DNA of 53,123 bases, from NCBI RefSeq assembly GCF_002934445.1, contig NZ_PTJE01000010.1, positions 1 to 53,123 on the forward strand, in the 5' to 3' direction. The notes under the pieces are model-generated. The model worked only from the letters and a program-made list of their open reading frames with translations. It did not search any database and had not been told where the DNA came from. Positions 32,349-41,660 of the stretch are shown here, in pieces (positions within the stretch are counted from its first letter, which is position 1; each line of letters begins with the position of its first letter). Source of the DNA: Nonlabens xylanidelens. Its GTDB lineage: Bacteria > Bacteroidota > Bacteroidia > Flavobacteriales > Flavobacteriaceae. Position numbers and translations under genes: made by a program.

Positions 32349-33566
32349 ATGCCTACAATAAAACCATTTAAAGGAGTACGAGCCACCGCAGATAAGGTTG
32401 CGCACGTAATATCGCGCACTTATCAAGATTATGGTAAGAAAGAACTTAAGGCGCAGCTCAAGTACAATCCTTATAGCTTTTTACAAATTTTAAATCCTGG
32501 TTATAAATTTAATCAAGAGATAACTGGACTGGACCGGTACAGTCTCGTTAGAAATAGATATTTAGAATTCAAAGAAGAAGGATATCTAGTAGAAGATGAA
32601 AAGGCTGCTTTTTACATTTATGAAAATATAGATCCACATCACAGTTATACTGGTATCATAGCTGGTACGAGCACAGATGATTATCTAAATAATAAAATTA
32701 AAAAGCACGAGGATACTTTAAGTTTAAAAGAAAATCTCTTTAAAAATTATTTAAAGGCCGCTGGTTTTAATGCAGAGCCTGTTTTACTTACCTATGAAGA
32801 TAGATCTGAGATCAATCAACTAATAGCCGAAGTTAAAACTACTGCTCCAGATCAACATTTTTCTACCACAGATTTTAACTCGCATAAAATATGGCCGGTT
32901 ACAAATCCTCAATTAATAGAAAAAATAGAAAAAGAATTTAAAGAACTCTCACAACTTTACATTGCAGACGGTCACCACCGCAGCGCCAGTTCTAGCCTAC
33001 TGGCACAAGAAATGGGTGATAAAAAAGAGAGTTATAAATTTTTCATGAGTCTTCTCATAGCAGAAAGTCAGCTTAACATTTACGAATTTAACAGACAGAT
33101 AAAAGATCTTAATGGTCTTAATAAACAAGAGTTTCTCATGAAACTCGATCAACATTTTAGAATACAAAATCGCGGTTTAGAACTCTATAGACCTTCTAAG
33201 AAACACCATTTTAGCATGTATCTAGATGGAGAGTTTTACAGTCTTTATTTGCGTAAAGGACTTTTAAAGGAGTTGACTCCTTTGCAGGATCTAGATCCGC
33301 AGTTGTTGTATGATCTTATTTTAGATCCTATTTTGGGTATTAAAGATTTACGCACAGACAGTCGCATACAGTACAGTTATGGAAAACATGACTTAATGCA
33401 CATGAAAGAACGTGTGGATAAAAGAGAATTCAAAGTTGGTTTCGGCTTATTTCCTACTACGGTAGAGCAAATGAAATCCATAGCCGATGCAGATTTGAGA
33501 ATGCCGCCCAAGAGTACGTATATACGCCCCAAACTACCTAGTGGTTTGATAATTTATGAATTTTAA
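32349..33566 (+). CDS. DUF1015 family protein
   Basis: 405 residues. Conserved blocks: IKPFKGVRATADKVAHVIS at the N terminus, NPYSFLQI, ADGHHRSASSSLLA in the middle, DPILGIKDLRTDSRIQY, GLFPTTVEQMKSIADADLRMPPKSTYI at the end. The HHR motif and C-terminal basic part are family hallmarks. Family members are widespread with no established reaction that I can state. The gene sits 9 bp after hbd and 2 bp before yggS. Confidence 0.9.
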   Translation: MPTIKPFKGVRATADKVAHVISRTYQDYGKKELKAQLKYNPYSFLQILNPGYKFNQEITGLDRYSLVRNRYLEFKEEGYLVEDEKAAFYIYENIDPHHSYTGIIAGTSTDDYLNNKIKKHEDTLSLKENLFKNYLKAAGFNAEPVLLTYEDRSEINQLIAEVKTTAPDQHFSTTDFNSHKIWPVTNPQLIEKIEKEFKELSQLYIADGHHRSASSSLLAQEMGDKKESYKFFMSLLIAESQLNIYEFNRQIKDLNGLNKQEFLMKLDQHFRIQNRGLELYRPSKKHHFSMYLDGEFYSLYLRKGLLKELTPLQDLDPQLLYDLILDPILGIKDLRTDSRIQYSYGKHDLMHMKERVDKREFKVGFGLFPTTVEQMKSIADADLRMPPKSTYIRPKLPSGLIIYEF

Positions 33567-33568
33567 AC

Positions 33569-34243
33569 ATGAGCACAATTAAAGAATCTCTGTTACGCTT
33601 TCGCGAAAGCGTGCAACCAAAAGCTACTCTAGTAGCAGTAAGTAAAACCAAACCTATAAGTGATCTAGAAGAGGCTTATGAAGTTGGTCAACGCATTTTT
33701 GGTGAGAATAAGATTCAAGAAATGACCGAAAAATGGGAAACGCTACCCAAAGATATCGAGTGGCACATGATAGGTCACACACAACGAAATAAGGTGAAAT
33801 ATATGGCGCCATATGTTCACTTAATTCACAGTGTAGACTCACCTAGATTGCTTAAAGAAATTAATAAACAGGCTAAGAATAACGATCGTGTTATCAACTG
33901 TTTATTACAAGTGCATATTGCTCAAGAAGAATCAAAATTTGGTTTTGACGAGCAAGAGTTGATTACTCTTTTAAACGATGCTGCTTTTAAAGAATATGAA
34001 AACATTCAAATTAAAGGCCTCATGGGTATGGCTACTTTTACCGATAATGAAGACCAAGTGCGTGCAGAATTTAAAAGTCTAGCTGCTACTTTTAATAAAA
34101 TTAAAACAGAAAACTTGTTAGATTCTAGACATGAATTTACAGAATTATCTATGGGTATGACTGGTGATTATAAAATAGCTCTAGAAGAGGGCTCTACTAT
34201 GGTACGCATAGGTAGTGCCATATTCGGCAATAGGAATTATTAA
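33569..34243 (+). CDS. yggS: PLP homeostasis protein YggS
   Basis: 224 residues. LVAVSKTKP holds the PLP lysine near residue 26; FGENKIQEMTEKW, EWHMIGHTQRNKVKY, LIHSVDSPRLLKEI, LSMGMTGDYKIALEEGSTMVRIGSAIFG complete the family. It is a single-domain TIM barrel that binds pyridoxal phosphate and buffers its level. The palindrome at 33596 encodes RFRES in the first helix. The start is 2 bp after DUF1015, suggesting coupled translation. Confidence 0.95.
   Translation: MSTIKESLLRFRESVQPKATLVAVSKTKPISDLEEAYEVGQRIFGENKIQEMTEKWETLPKDIEWHMIGHTQRNKVKYMAPYVHLIHSVDSPRLLKEINKQAKNNDRVINCLLQVHIAQEESKFGFDEQELITLLNDAAFKEYENIQIKGLMGMATFTDNEDQVRAEFKSLAATFNKIKTENLLDSRHEFTELSMGMTGDYKIALEEGSTMVRIGSAIFGNRNY
33596..33611. 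repeat. 16-bp palindrome, copy 7 (in a coding region)
   Basis: Perfect CGCTTTCGCGAAAGCG near the 5' end of yggS, read as RFRES, without net change of length against the family as I know it. Confidence 0.95.
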
Positions 34244-34263
34244 TATTAATAAGCTTAAAAGTC

Positions 34264-34662
34264 ATGGAGCTATCCCTTAGTATACCAGCACTATTATTTC
34301 CAGCGATTTCACTAACCATGCTAGCATATAACGCTAGATATCTGGTAATTGCTACGTTAATAAGAAATTTACATGGTCAATATGAAGAAAACTCATCAGA
34401 AACTATAAGATTACAAGTTGAAAAATTAAGCAAACGATTAACGCTCATAAAAAACATGCAGGCGGTTGCTATTTTTAGCTTTTTACTAGCGGTGACAACT
34501 ATGTTGCTTATTTATATTGAACAGAGTTTTATAGCCAATATCGTTTTTGGTTTGAGCCTTATTGCTTTGATGATCTCATTGATATTATCTTTTATAGAGG
34601 TTCAAATTTCTACCAAAGCATTAAGTATACAATTACAAAATATAGAAAAGAAAGAGAGATAA
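34264..34662 (+). CDS. DUF2721 family membrane protein
   Basis: 132 residues. The first segment, residues about 5-22, ends in ISLTMLAYNARYLVIATLIR, the block by which DUF2721 is known. A charged helix (about 45-72) follows, then two membrane helices near 75-95 and 98-118. Function unknown. It lies 20 bp after yggS and ends the cluster, followed by a strong terminator. Confidence 0.82.
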   Translation: MELSLSIPALLFPAISLTMLAYNARYLVIATLIRNLHGQYEENSSETIRLQVEKLSKRLTLIKNMQAVAIFSFLLAVTTMLLIYIEQSFIANIVFGLSLIALMISLILSFIEVQISTKALSIQLQNIEKKER

Positions 34663-34691
34663 ACGGATAGCGCACGTTCTAGAATAAATTT

Positions 34692-34725
34692 AAAAGCCTT
34701 GTGAATTTGTTTTCACAAGGCTTTC
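34692..34725 (+). terminator. Terminator after DUF2721
   Basis: AAAGCCTTGTGAA tttg TTTTCACAAGGCTTTC. The stem GCCTTGTGAA/TTCACAAGGC recurs at 36634. Confidence 0.8.
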
Positions 34726-34782
34726 ATATGTTGCTACTACAATGTTTAATAGTGCTAAAATTAAGATAAAACATCTTTTATA

Positions 34783-34800
34783 ACTAAACGATTGTTTAGT
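34783..34800. promoter_or_regulatory. TetR-type operator candidate
   Basis: ACTAAAC gatt GTTTAGT is a perfect 7-4-7 inverted repeat, 45 bp upstream of the DoxX-like gene at 34845. Short AT-flanked AAAC-N4-GTTT repeats are common TetR operators. No tetR gene is nearby. Confidence 0.5.
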
Positions 34801-34844
34801 TTAGCATCATATTACACAAACAATTAATATAAAAACAAATAATA

Positions 34845-35234
34845 ATGAAAAATATAACCTCAAAATCCATTAATATATTATCAATTCTAGCTATGACATT
34901 TTTTGCGATTCCTAAGTTATTAGGTAAACCTACAAGTGTGGCAGGATTTAAACAATTTGAAAAAGTCATTCCTTTAGATGCAGAATTCTTCATGATCTTT
35001 ACTGGAATATCAGAATTAAGTATGGCGATACTTATTCTATATTTTGCGATTACTCATAAAATAAAAGTTGGAATGTTTGCCTATGCATTTTTATTGATCA
35101 CCATGATAACAGCATTAGGCTTGGAATTTATTGCTAGACCAGAACCTAAAATGGTATTAGTAATTATCGCAATTGTACTGGTCATATTTTCAGTGTATCA
35201 ACTCCTCACGTTAAAAAATAAAATAGTTGTGTAA
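34845..35234 (+). CDS. DoxX-like membrane protein
   Basis: 129 residues, four hydrophobic segments (about 8-25, 47-68, 74-92, 98-120). The FFAIPKLLGKPTSVAGF block after the first segment is typical of the short DoxX-like branch. It is probably an inner-membrane redox-related protein, often repressed by TetR or MarR regulators, which fits the operator upstream. Role unknown. Confidence 0.78.
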   Translation: MKNITSKSINILSILAMTFFAIPKLLGKPTSVAGFKQFEKVIPLDAEFFMIFTGISELSMAILILYFAITHKIKVGMFAYAFLLITMITALGLEFIARPEPKMVLVIIAIVLVIFSVYQLLTLKNKIVV

Positions 35235-35356
35235 GAAGTTACTATTGTAAGCTTAAGACCATAAAAAAAATAGAATTGAAACAAGAATTTCTTATCGGAC
35301 AGAATAATTTCTATTTATAAAAATCTAAATGTGTAATTGAATATGATAAAAATAAA

Positions 35357-35659
35357 GTGATTGACTTCACTTTTGTTGGAAACAATGAACGTTTTGAAAC
35401 TCTAGAAGAAAATGATGATTTTGAATTCAAAGACTTCATATATCCTCCAGAATTATATATTAGAAACCTTACTTTATCAAAAAATATGCAAAGTTTAATC
35501 ACAGAAAACAATCATTTAGATTCTGAAATTGGGCTTTACTTTGGTGAACACGGAATGTTTGTTGGCGAGGTTTATGTGAAAAACAATTATATTAGAATTA
35601 TTGGATTTGGAGAAGTATATGGTGAAAAATATCCTGTAAAAATTAACTATACGCTATAA
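35357..35659 (+). CDS. Hypothetical protein, likely 5'-truncated
   Basis: 100 residues from GTG 35357. The frame is open upstream only to about 35318 (KCVIEYDKNKVIDF) with no ATG, so the gene probably lost its 5' end or uses the GTG. Composition is acidic and aromatic (FETLEENDDFEFKDFIYPPELYI, GLYFGEHGMFVGEVYV). No family recognised. Confidence that it is expressed is low. Confidence 0.4.
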   Translation: MIDFTFVGNNERFETLEENDDFEFKDFIYPPELYIRNLTLSKNMQSLITENNHLDSEIGLYFGEHGMFVGEVYVKNNYIRIIGFGEVYGEKYPVKINYTL

Positions 35660-35829
35660 TGCCTAAGCAATAAAACAACAGGTAAAACTACATTTCTTAA
35701 AAGCACTTATCCTACTTATCATAGTACAGTAACTCTGATTTTTTAATCTAATATGTATCTATTAGATATAAACCATCCTTCTAATGTTTATGTTTACATC
35801 TATCTAAAACTAGTTTCTATTAATAAATT

Positions 35830-36528
35830 ATGAAAAACATACCTCATAAAGAGAATCAAATTCATTGCGTTAGTAATTTTGAAGACTTTATAAGTGCTTC
35901 CTTTCATAAAAAAATGAATGCGATTTGCTGGAATCGCGAATTAGTAGGTGATTTTTCTGAGATCGTTAGCCAGTTAGAATCAAATGAGAACATAGTCGAG
36001 ATTCTACCAGATAATCTTCTAGAACTTCAGCTAAGTGAACAAGGGCAACTGGCTCGTAACATACTTTTAGAAGATTTAAAGACCTTAAAAGATCTGGGCA
36101 CATCTCCTACTCTTAACCTAATTGAGTTCTATGATAGAGACGATAGTTATCCACCCTTCCCAACAGATGTGTACTCTTTTCATGTAGATCGTTCTCCTAT
36201 ACCAGTAGACACTATTTTGTGCACCTATTATGGCGCATCAAGTGAAATAGTACCCAATTCACAAGCCGTACAAAAAATCCAGATTCCAGAAATACGCGAG
36301 GAACTTAAAAAATTACACGACAAATCAGAAGAAGATTTTGAAACCTTTTTAAGTGACAATTTCTTTGACCTACATTATCAAGAAACACCTGAATCACAAC
36401 CTGTAAAATTAGAATTAGGTAACCTATACAGATTAGCTATCGATCATCCTGAGAGCAAAGTCCTACCTTGCGTACATCGTGCTCCAAAAGAAAAAAACGG
36501 AGAGAAAAGGTTATTGCTTATTTGTTAA
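35830..36528 (+). CDS. DUF1826-like protein
   Basis: 232 residues. The central PPFPTDVYSFHVDRSPIPVD with ILCTYYGASSEIVPN, and the C-terminal VLPCVHRAPKEKNGEKRLLLIC, resemble the DUF1826 family (HxD region, TYxG, HR[SA]P). The spaced HVD and distal His could be metal ligands. The N-terminal part HKKMNAICWNREL is also typical. Soluble, no signal. The family assignment is from memory and moderately sure; the function is unknown. Confidence 0.68.
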   Translation: MKNIPHKENQIHCVSNFEDFISASFHKKMNAICWNRELVGDFSEIVSQLESNENIVEILPDNLLELQLSEQGQLARNILLEDLKTLKDLGTSPTLNLIEFYDRDDSYPPFPTDVYSFHVDRSPIPVDTILCTYYGASSEIVPNSQAVQKIQIPEIREELKKLHDKSEEDFETFLSDNFFDLHYQETPESQPVKLELGNLYRLAIDHPESKVLPCVHRAPKEKNGEKRLLLIC

Positions 36529-36630
36529 TGACATTTATTGCCATTTATAACATTCAATCTATATAACAGCTGTTATTAAAAAGAAACACCGATAGTTCTT
36601 GCGATAACGCAATCTAATAATATCAAAAAT

Positions 36631-36663
36631 AAAGCCTTGTGAAATGAACTTCACAAGGCTTAT
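36631..36663. terminator. Terminator between convergent genes
   Basis: AAAGCCTTGTGAA atgaac TTCACAAGGCTTATT, with a stem identical to that at 34695. Confidence 0.75.
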
Positions 36664-36694
36664 TATATTAAGGGATTCTATAAATTTAAAAGTA

Positions 36695-37351
36695 TTAGGC
36701 TCTCGTTACTTTAAGCACTTTACTTAAATCATAACCACCGAATTTTTTCATATAAGATCTAGTAGAGCTACCATAAGCGTCTCTATTACTCTTGCGTCCA
36801 TTTGATTTAAGAAATTTCTTCACACCACCTGGTCCAGATAAATGTGCCGCAGCAAGAATACCGCTCTCTGTTACTTCTACACCAGCAATAGTTTTTCCCT
36901 CATATTTCTCTATATAAGGTTTCAATATCTTATGGTTGTATCGTAAATTTTGAATAAAGACTCTTTCTTGTAACCTTACTGACTTTAAAAAAGCAGTAGT
37001 ATCTGTTACACCAAAATGTCTAAGCGTGACAGCACCGAACTGGTACTTACCCATGTAACCTAAAGTATTTACGCGCCAGTGTTGACCTCTAGATTCTTTA
37101 AAAGCTAGTGCTTCCTTGAATGAAATAAAACTATCTGCACTGGACGTAGCCAGCGAGTAGTCTCGTAGATTCAAGTCACCACTCTCTTCTTCGTTTTCTG
37201 TTTCTTCAAAAGGTCCCATTTCTAAAACCTCTTTTACAGCAGCTTTTTCAGAGTTGCTATTTGAAGAATCGGACTTTATATATTTAAAAGCCGAAAAGCT
37301 CATCAACAACACTGCTGGATAAGCAATAAAATTCACATATTGTGATCTCAT
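36695..37351 (-). CDS. Lytic-transglycosylase-like protein, membrane-anchored
   Basis: 218 residues from ATG 37351 (the longer frame to 37402 has no signal before it). A hydrophobic segment at residues 6-22 is a signal or anchor. An acidic linker (EETENEEESGD) follows. The C-terminal domain has EALAFKESRGQHWRVNTLGYMGKYQFG, resembling the SLT lysozyme-like fold with the ES-G glutamate, and GILAAAHLSGPGGVKKFL, RSYMKKFGGYDL. It may cut peptidoglycan. Family resemblance is fair and activity is not proven. Confidence 0.72.
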   Translation of the reverse strand: MRSQYVNFIAYPAVLLMSFSAFKYIKSDSSNSNSEKAAVKEVLEMGPFEETENEEESGDLNLRDYSLATSSADSFISFKEALAFKESRGQHWRVNTLGYMGKYQFGAVTLRHFGVTDTTAFLKSVRLQERVFIQNLRYNHKILKPYIEKYEGKTIAGVEVTESGILAAAHLSGPGGVKKFLKSNGRKSNRDAYGSSTRSYMKKFGGYDLSKVLKVTRA

Positions 37352-37677
37352 AAATTTTGTTTCCGAAAGGTTACTGTCACACCTTTCTATAACGCGGCGC
37401 AAATTTACGACACTATCTCGCTTATTTGTTAGATCGATGTTAAAGAACTGATTTAAGGCACTATATCCTTAAAAAAAGACATTTTAAGCGGTCGTTAGTC
37501 TTTTAAACGATAGAAATGAGGTCAGTCATCTATATAACACGAGATTTAAGTAACAAAGGATAAACGAAATCTTTACAGATCTAGTAGAAATGCATTTAAA
37601 ATTAACAAATAATAACATCTAGCACTACATAATGGAATATGAAGCGCTATTAATCAATCGATTAAATGATATTAACT

Positions 37678-38721
37678 CTATCTATTATTCTTTGCTATCC
37701 ACCTTCTATAAGCCGCAGCATTACGATTGTGTTGCGCAAGGGTTTTGGCAAATTTATGATATCCAAAATTCTCAACATTTGCTACAAAATATAAATAGTC
37801 GTGCTTTTCTGGATTGAGTACCGCATTGATCGCAGTTAAATCTGGAGTAACTATAGGACCTGGAGGCAGGCTAGAATATCTATACGTATTGTATGGATTA
37901 TCTATTTCTAGATGTACATATAGCACTTGCTTAATTTGTTGTTCAAAATCATTTTCAGATTTTTTCTTTGCATATATAACCGTAGGATCTGCATCGAGTT
38001 TTATACCTCTCGCAAGTCGGTTAAGGTAAACACCTGCTACTCTAGGCATTTCATCTACTTTGGCAGTTTCTTTTTGTACTATAGAAGCAAGCGTGTACAC
38101 TTCACTAGGTGATAGATCTAGTTTTTTTGCTTTTGCAAGTTTCTCTGCTGTCCAGAATTGTTTGTGGTAAGAAAGCATTTTATCTCTAAAACGCTCTGCA
38201 CTCGTATTCCAGTAGGTCTCATAAGAATTAGGTAAATAGATGCTCAAAGCTGTATTTTCATCCAGTCCATTTTCTTTTAAAAATTCTGGATCTTTCATAG
38301 CCTTAAGTAAAGTCAGGCTATCCGGTTCTATTTGTTGGGATAAACGTCCTGCAAGGTTTTCTACACGTTCTTGATTATTAAAAGTGACCTTAATAGGCAT
38401 GTTCTGACTGCGCACGGTATTTATAATATCGTTATTGCTAGAACCTTTTTTAATCAAAAATCTACCAGATTTTATATTCTCGTTATATTTCTTTTTAACT
38501 GCTGTGGTGTGTAAGTTGTCACGATCATTTACAGCATCTGCTATAATAAGAAATGCGGTATTATAATCTGCATCACTAGGTATAAAAACCTCATAGGTTT
38601 CGGTCTCAAAATTAGTGTTTGAACCGAATAATATTGAGTAAATATTATAAGCAAAAATGCCCATAATTACCAGTCCCACGAGTACAATACCTAGGATGAT
38701 TTTTTTATAATTCTTATTCAT
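37678..38721 (-). CDS. mltG: Endolytic murein transglycosylase MltG
   Basis: 347 residues. An N-terminal membrane helix (residues 7-30) anchors it to the inner membrane with the rest in the periplasm. The YceG/MltG domain has VRSQNMPIKVTFNNQERVENLAGR, YLPNSYETYWNTSAERF, TLASIVQKETAKVDEMPRVAGVYLNRL with the catalytic Glu near residue 218, LDADPTVIYA, NPYNTYRYSSLPPGPI and NPEKHDYLYFV. It cuts nascent glycan strands and sets their length. It overlaps the GNAT gene by 8 bp and is the last gene of the operon with dapF. Confidence 0.95.
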   Translation of the reverse strand: MNKNYKKIILGIVLVGLVIMGIFAYNIYSILFGSNTNFETETYEVFIPSDADYNTAFLIIADAVNDRDNLHTTAVKKKYNENIKSGRFLIKKGSSNNDIINTVRSQNMPIKVTFNNQERVENLAGRLSQQIEPDSLTLLKAMKDPEFLKENGLDENTALSIYLPNSYETYWNTSAERFRDKMLSYHKQFWTAEKLAKAKKLDLSPSEVYTLASIVQKETAKVDEMPRVAGVYLNRLARGIKLDADPTVIYAKKKSENDFEQQIKQVLYVHLEIDNPYNTYRYSSLPPGPIVTPDLTAINAVLNPEKHDYLYFVANVENFGYHKFAKTLAQHNRNAAAYRRWIAKNNR

Positions 38722-39235
38722 TGATCAGTTGGTAAAGGTGTTCGTTTTTATATGATTTTTCTGTGGCAATCCAGTCTTTTTTTATTCCGCTTTCGCGAAA
38801 GCGTAACTTTTCAAACAATTTGCGACTGGCTAGATTATCCTCACTTATACTCGCATATAATTGATGTAATCTAAGGTGTTTAAAAGCATAATTTATCATG
38901 AGTTCTAGTCCAGCAGTAGCAAGACCACGTGCACGGTCTGACTCTTGAGAGATAATTATACCTACTCCTGCACGTTTATGATAAGGGTCAAAATCATAAA
39001 GATCTACAACTCCTTTAATTTCATTATTTAAATTGCAAATGGCGAGACGTAATTGTTTTACCTCATAAATATCGCGGTGCGCATTTTCTAGATATTCTCT
39101 AATGGTAAATTTAGAATAAGGAGTTATGGTATGACCGAATTCCCATAGCTCTGGATTGTTCTCTAATGCATAGATAAAATCTAGATCTTCTGGATCTACT
39201 GCCCTTAACTCACATAAATCGTTTTTTAACATCAT
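38714..39235 (-). CDS. GNAT acetyltransferase
   Basis: 173 residues, single RimI/RimJ-type GNAT domain. LRAVDPEDLDFIYALENNPELW at the N terminus; ICNLNNEIKGVVDLYDF, GVGIIISQESDRARGLATAGLELMINYAF for acetyl-CoA binding (RxxGxA), and ASRKLFEKLRFRESGIKKDW at the C-terminal beta-alpha. The RFRES part is coded by the palindrome at 38788, in the position where family members usually have GF-x-E-x-G. Target unknown. It overlaps dapF by 4 bp and mltG by 8 bp. Confidence 0.9.
   Translation of the reverse strand: MMLKNDLCELRAVDPEDLDFIYALENNPELWEFGHTITPYSKFTIREYLENAHRDIYEVKQLRLAICNLNNEIKGVVDLYDFDPYHKRAGVGIIISQESDRARGLATAGLELMINYAFKHLRLHQLYASISEDNLASRKLFEKLRFRESGIKKDWIATEKSYKNEHLYQLINE
38788..38803. repeat. 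16-bp palindrome, copy 8 (in a coding region)
   Basis: Perfect CGCTTTCGCGAAAGCG in the GNAT gene, read as RFRES in a conserved position, without net insertion against the family. Confidence 0.95.
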
Positions 39236-40014
39236 ACGGCTATCGCTCCTTTAAAAACTTGCGTTGCAGGACCAGTTAACCATATATCAGTATATCCTTG
39301 AGGAGATGGCTGGTATTTCACTTTTAAAGTACCGCCAGGTGTAAGAAGTGACACCTCGTTATTTTGTGTTTGTTGTGTGCTATGCATGGCAAGAGCTACT
39401 GCTGTAACACCTGTACCACAACTTAGAGTCTCATCTTCTACTCCACGCTCATAGGTGCGTACTTTAAATACGTTACCACCTTGTGGTTCTACAAAATTTA
39501 TGTTTGCACCTTCTTTTCCATAAAGATCATTACGCAGGTGCCTACCTTGTGTAAAAACATCTGTATGATCTATGTTATCAGTTAATTGGACATGGTGCGG
39601 TGAACCAGTATTAGTGAAAATATGTCCATCAAAGACTTGTACCACAGGCACATCTGTCATTTGTAAACTTACCTCTCCATTATCAAATAAATGAGCATGA
39701 TGTAAACCGTCTGTAGCCTCAAAACTTGCGGTATCTTTTACGATGCCTAAGTGTTGTGCAAAACTAACTAGACAGCGGCCACCATTACCACACATAGAAC
39801 TCTCGTTACCGTCTGCATTATAATAAACCATGGTAAAGTCTAACGTATCATGGTTTTCTAACAGCATTAAACCGTCTGCTCCTATACCAAATTTACGATC
39901 GCAAAGCTTCTCAATAAGTTTAGTGTTTGTTTTATCAAAATGTAAGTCGCGATTATCTAGGATAACAAAGTCGTTACCTGTTCCTTGATACTTGTAGAAT
40001 GTGATCGTTTTCAT
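39232..40014 (-). CDS. dapF: Diaminopimelate epimerase
   Basis: 260 residues. YQGTGNDFVILDN at the N terminus; MCGNGGRCL holds the first active-site Cys and ETLSCGTGVTAVALA the second. It converts LL- to meso-diaminopimelate for lysine and peptidoglycan synthesis. With mltG two genes further on, the operon has a murein theme. It is divergent from the DegP/Q-like protease with a 118-bp gap. Confidence 0.97.
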   Translation of the reverse strand: MKTITFYKYQGTGNDFVILDNRDLHFDKTNTKLIEKLCDRKFGIGADGLMLLENHDTLDFTMVYYNADGNESSMCGNGGRCLVSFAQHLGIVKDTASFEATDGLHHAHLFDNGEVSLQMTDVPVVQVFDGHIFTNTGSPHHVQLTDNIDHTDVFTQGRHLRNDLYGKEGANINFVEPQGGNVFKVRTYERGVEDETLSCGTGVTAVALAMHSTQQTQNNEVSLLTPGGTLKVKYQPSPQGYTDIWLTGPATQVFKGAIAV

Positions 40015-40132
40015 TCTTGCAAAAATACAGCAAGTGATTCAATTCTCTTAGTGTTAAACAGCGTTAAACCTATTTTTTAAACACAATTCTATGTGTAATT
40101 TTAGGTTATAGATATAAATAAACAAATTGCAC

Positions 40133-41545
40133 ATGAAATCATTTATCAAAACATTAGGGATAGCCGTCCTAGGTGGCGCGGTTGTTTTAGGATCTTATAA
40201 ATTCTTTTTTGAAGAAAACTCTCAAAAATCTATATATACAGAACAAGCAACTACAGGAGAAAATCCTGTACCCATAAGCCCAGTAAATTATGTAAACGCA
40301 ACATCTATAGCAGGTGTAGATTTTACAGAAGCTGCTGAAAAAACTGTACATGCCGTGGTACACGTAAAAAACAAAACGGTTGCTAGAGTAAGACAGTCCT
40401 GGTCTGATTTAAGAAATGGACGTGTACCTTATAGAGAAGCGATAGGAACTGGTAGTGGTGTCATTATTACTGAAGATGGTTATATAGTGACTAATAATCA
40501 TGTTATTGATAACGCTCGTGAACTAGAGGTTACTTTAAATAATAACAAAACTTATAAAGCAAAACTGATAGGTACAGAACCTAATAGCGATATCGCTTTA
40601 TTAAAAATAGAGACAGACGAGGCATTGCCTTATATTGTTTTTGGCGATTCTGACCAGACTAAAATAGGAGAATGGGTTCTAGCCGTAGGTAATCCTTTTA
40701 ACCTTACTAGTACAGTAACCGCAGGAATAGTAAGTGCCAAAGGTCGTGATCTCGATGCGACTGATGCTAACCAGCAAAGTTTTATTCAAACTGATGCTGC
40801 TGTAAACCCAGGTAATTCTGGTGGTGCGCTGGTTAATACTAATGGAGAGTTGATAGGAATTAATACAGCTATCGCGTCTAAAACTGGTTCTTATGTAGGA
40901 TACTCATTTGCGGTGCCATCTAATAATGCTCGTAAAATAATTAATGACATTATAGAATTCGGTTTTGTACAAAAAGGAATGCTAGGTATACGTGGTGGTG
41001 ACCTTAATGGTAACATTGCAGACGAATTAGGTATAGATGAAAGTGAAGGAATTATAGTATCTGACGTAGTAGAAGATAGTGGTGCGTTTAATGCAGGACT
41101 GCGCAAAGGTGATGTCATTACTATGATAGATAATATTAAGATCACAAAATTCTCTGAGCTTACTGGTTATGTAACTAGTAAAAATCCTGGCGATGTGGTA
41201 GTGGCAAATATTATTAGAGATGGAAAAATAAGTCAAATAAATATAGAGCTGACTAAAAACAATACGGTTAGTATTCCATCTATAGAAATGGATTTACGTA
41301 ACTTAACTAAATCAGATCGTAGCAAGTATAAAATTAAAGAAGGTGTAAAAATAGAACGCACTACTGGAGGTCTCGCAAGGTATGATATGAGAGATTATGT
41401 TATCACCAAAATCAATGATACAGAAGTTACAAATATAGATGACGTACAAAATGTATTGAGAAGTGTTAATCCTAATGCGACGCTATTGATTCAAATGAAA
41501 AACAGCGCTGGTGAAATAGAACGTTTTAGATATACGCTGGATTAA
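40133..41545 (+). CDS. DegP/DegQ-like serine endoprotease
   Basis: 470 residues from ATG 40133 (TTG 40127 also in frame). A membrane anchor/signal is at residues 5-25. A trypsin-like domain has His in VTNNHVIDNA, Asp in NSDIALLKI, and Ser in NPGNSGGALVN. A PDZ domain follows (GMLGIRGGDLNG..., DSGAFNAGLRKGDVI), and a second, weaker PDZ ends the protein. Periplasmic quality control. The stop codon TAA at 41543 runs into the AAGTTT tract. Confidence 0.95.
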   Translation: MKSFIKTLGIAVLGGAVVLGSYKFFFEENSQKSIYTEQATTGENPVPISPVNYVNATSIAGVDFTEAAEKTVHAVVHVKNKTVARVRQSWSDLRNGRVPYREAIGTGSGVIITEDGYIVTNNHVIDNARELEVTLNNNKTYKAKLIGTEPNSDIALLKIETDEALPYIVFGDSDQTKIGEWVLAVGNPFNLTSTVTAGIVSAKGRDLDATDANQQSFIQTDAAVNPGNSGGALVNTNGELIGINTAIASKTGSYVGYSFAVPSNNARKIINDIIEFGFVQKGMLGIRGGDLNGNIADELGIDESEGIIVSDVVEDSGAFNAGLRKGDVITMIDNIKITKFSELTGYVTSKNPGDVVVANIIRDGKISQINIELTKNNTVSIPSIEMDLRNLTKSDRSKYKIKEGVKIERTTGGLARYDMRDYVITKINDTEVTNIDDVQNVLRSVNPNATLLIQMKNSAGEIERFRYTLD

Positions 41546-41609
41546 GTTTAAGTTTAAGTTTAAGTTTAAGTTTAAGTTTAAGTTTAAGTTTAAGTTTAAG
41601 TTTAAGTTT
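41544..41609. repeat. Tandem hexanucleotide repeat (AAGTTT)11
   Basis: Eleven perfect AAGTTT units, starting within the stop codon of the protease gene and ending just before a terminator. No unit differs. Confidence 0.95.
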
Positions 41610-41617
41610 AAAAATGC

Positions 41618-41660
41618 AAAATCTCCAGATAGCTACTTAGTTATTTGGAGATTTTTTTTA
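41618..41660. terminator. Terminator between protease and membrane protein genes
   Basis: AAATCTCCAGATA...TTATTTGGAGATTT followed by a long T run. It sits between two convergent genes. Confidence 0.7.

Noticed and set aside
41544-41609. Telomere-like or CRISPR-like meaning of the AAGTTT tract
   Set aside because: It is a simple internal tandem repeat next to a terminator; nothing else supports either reading.
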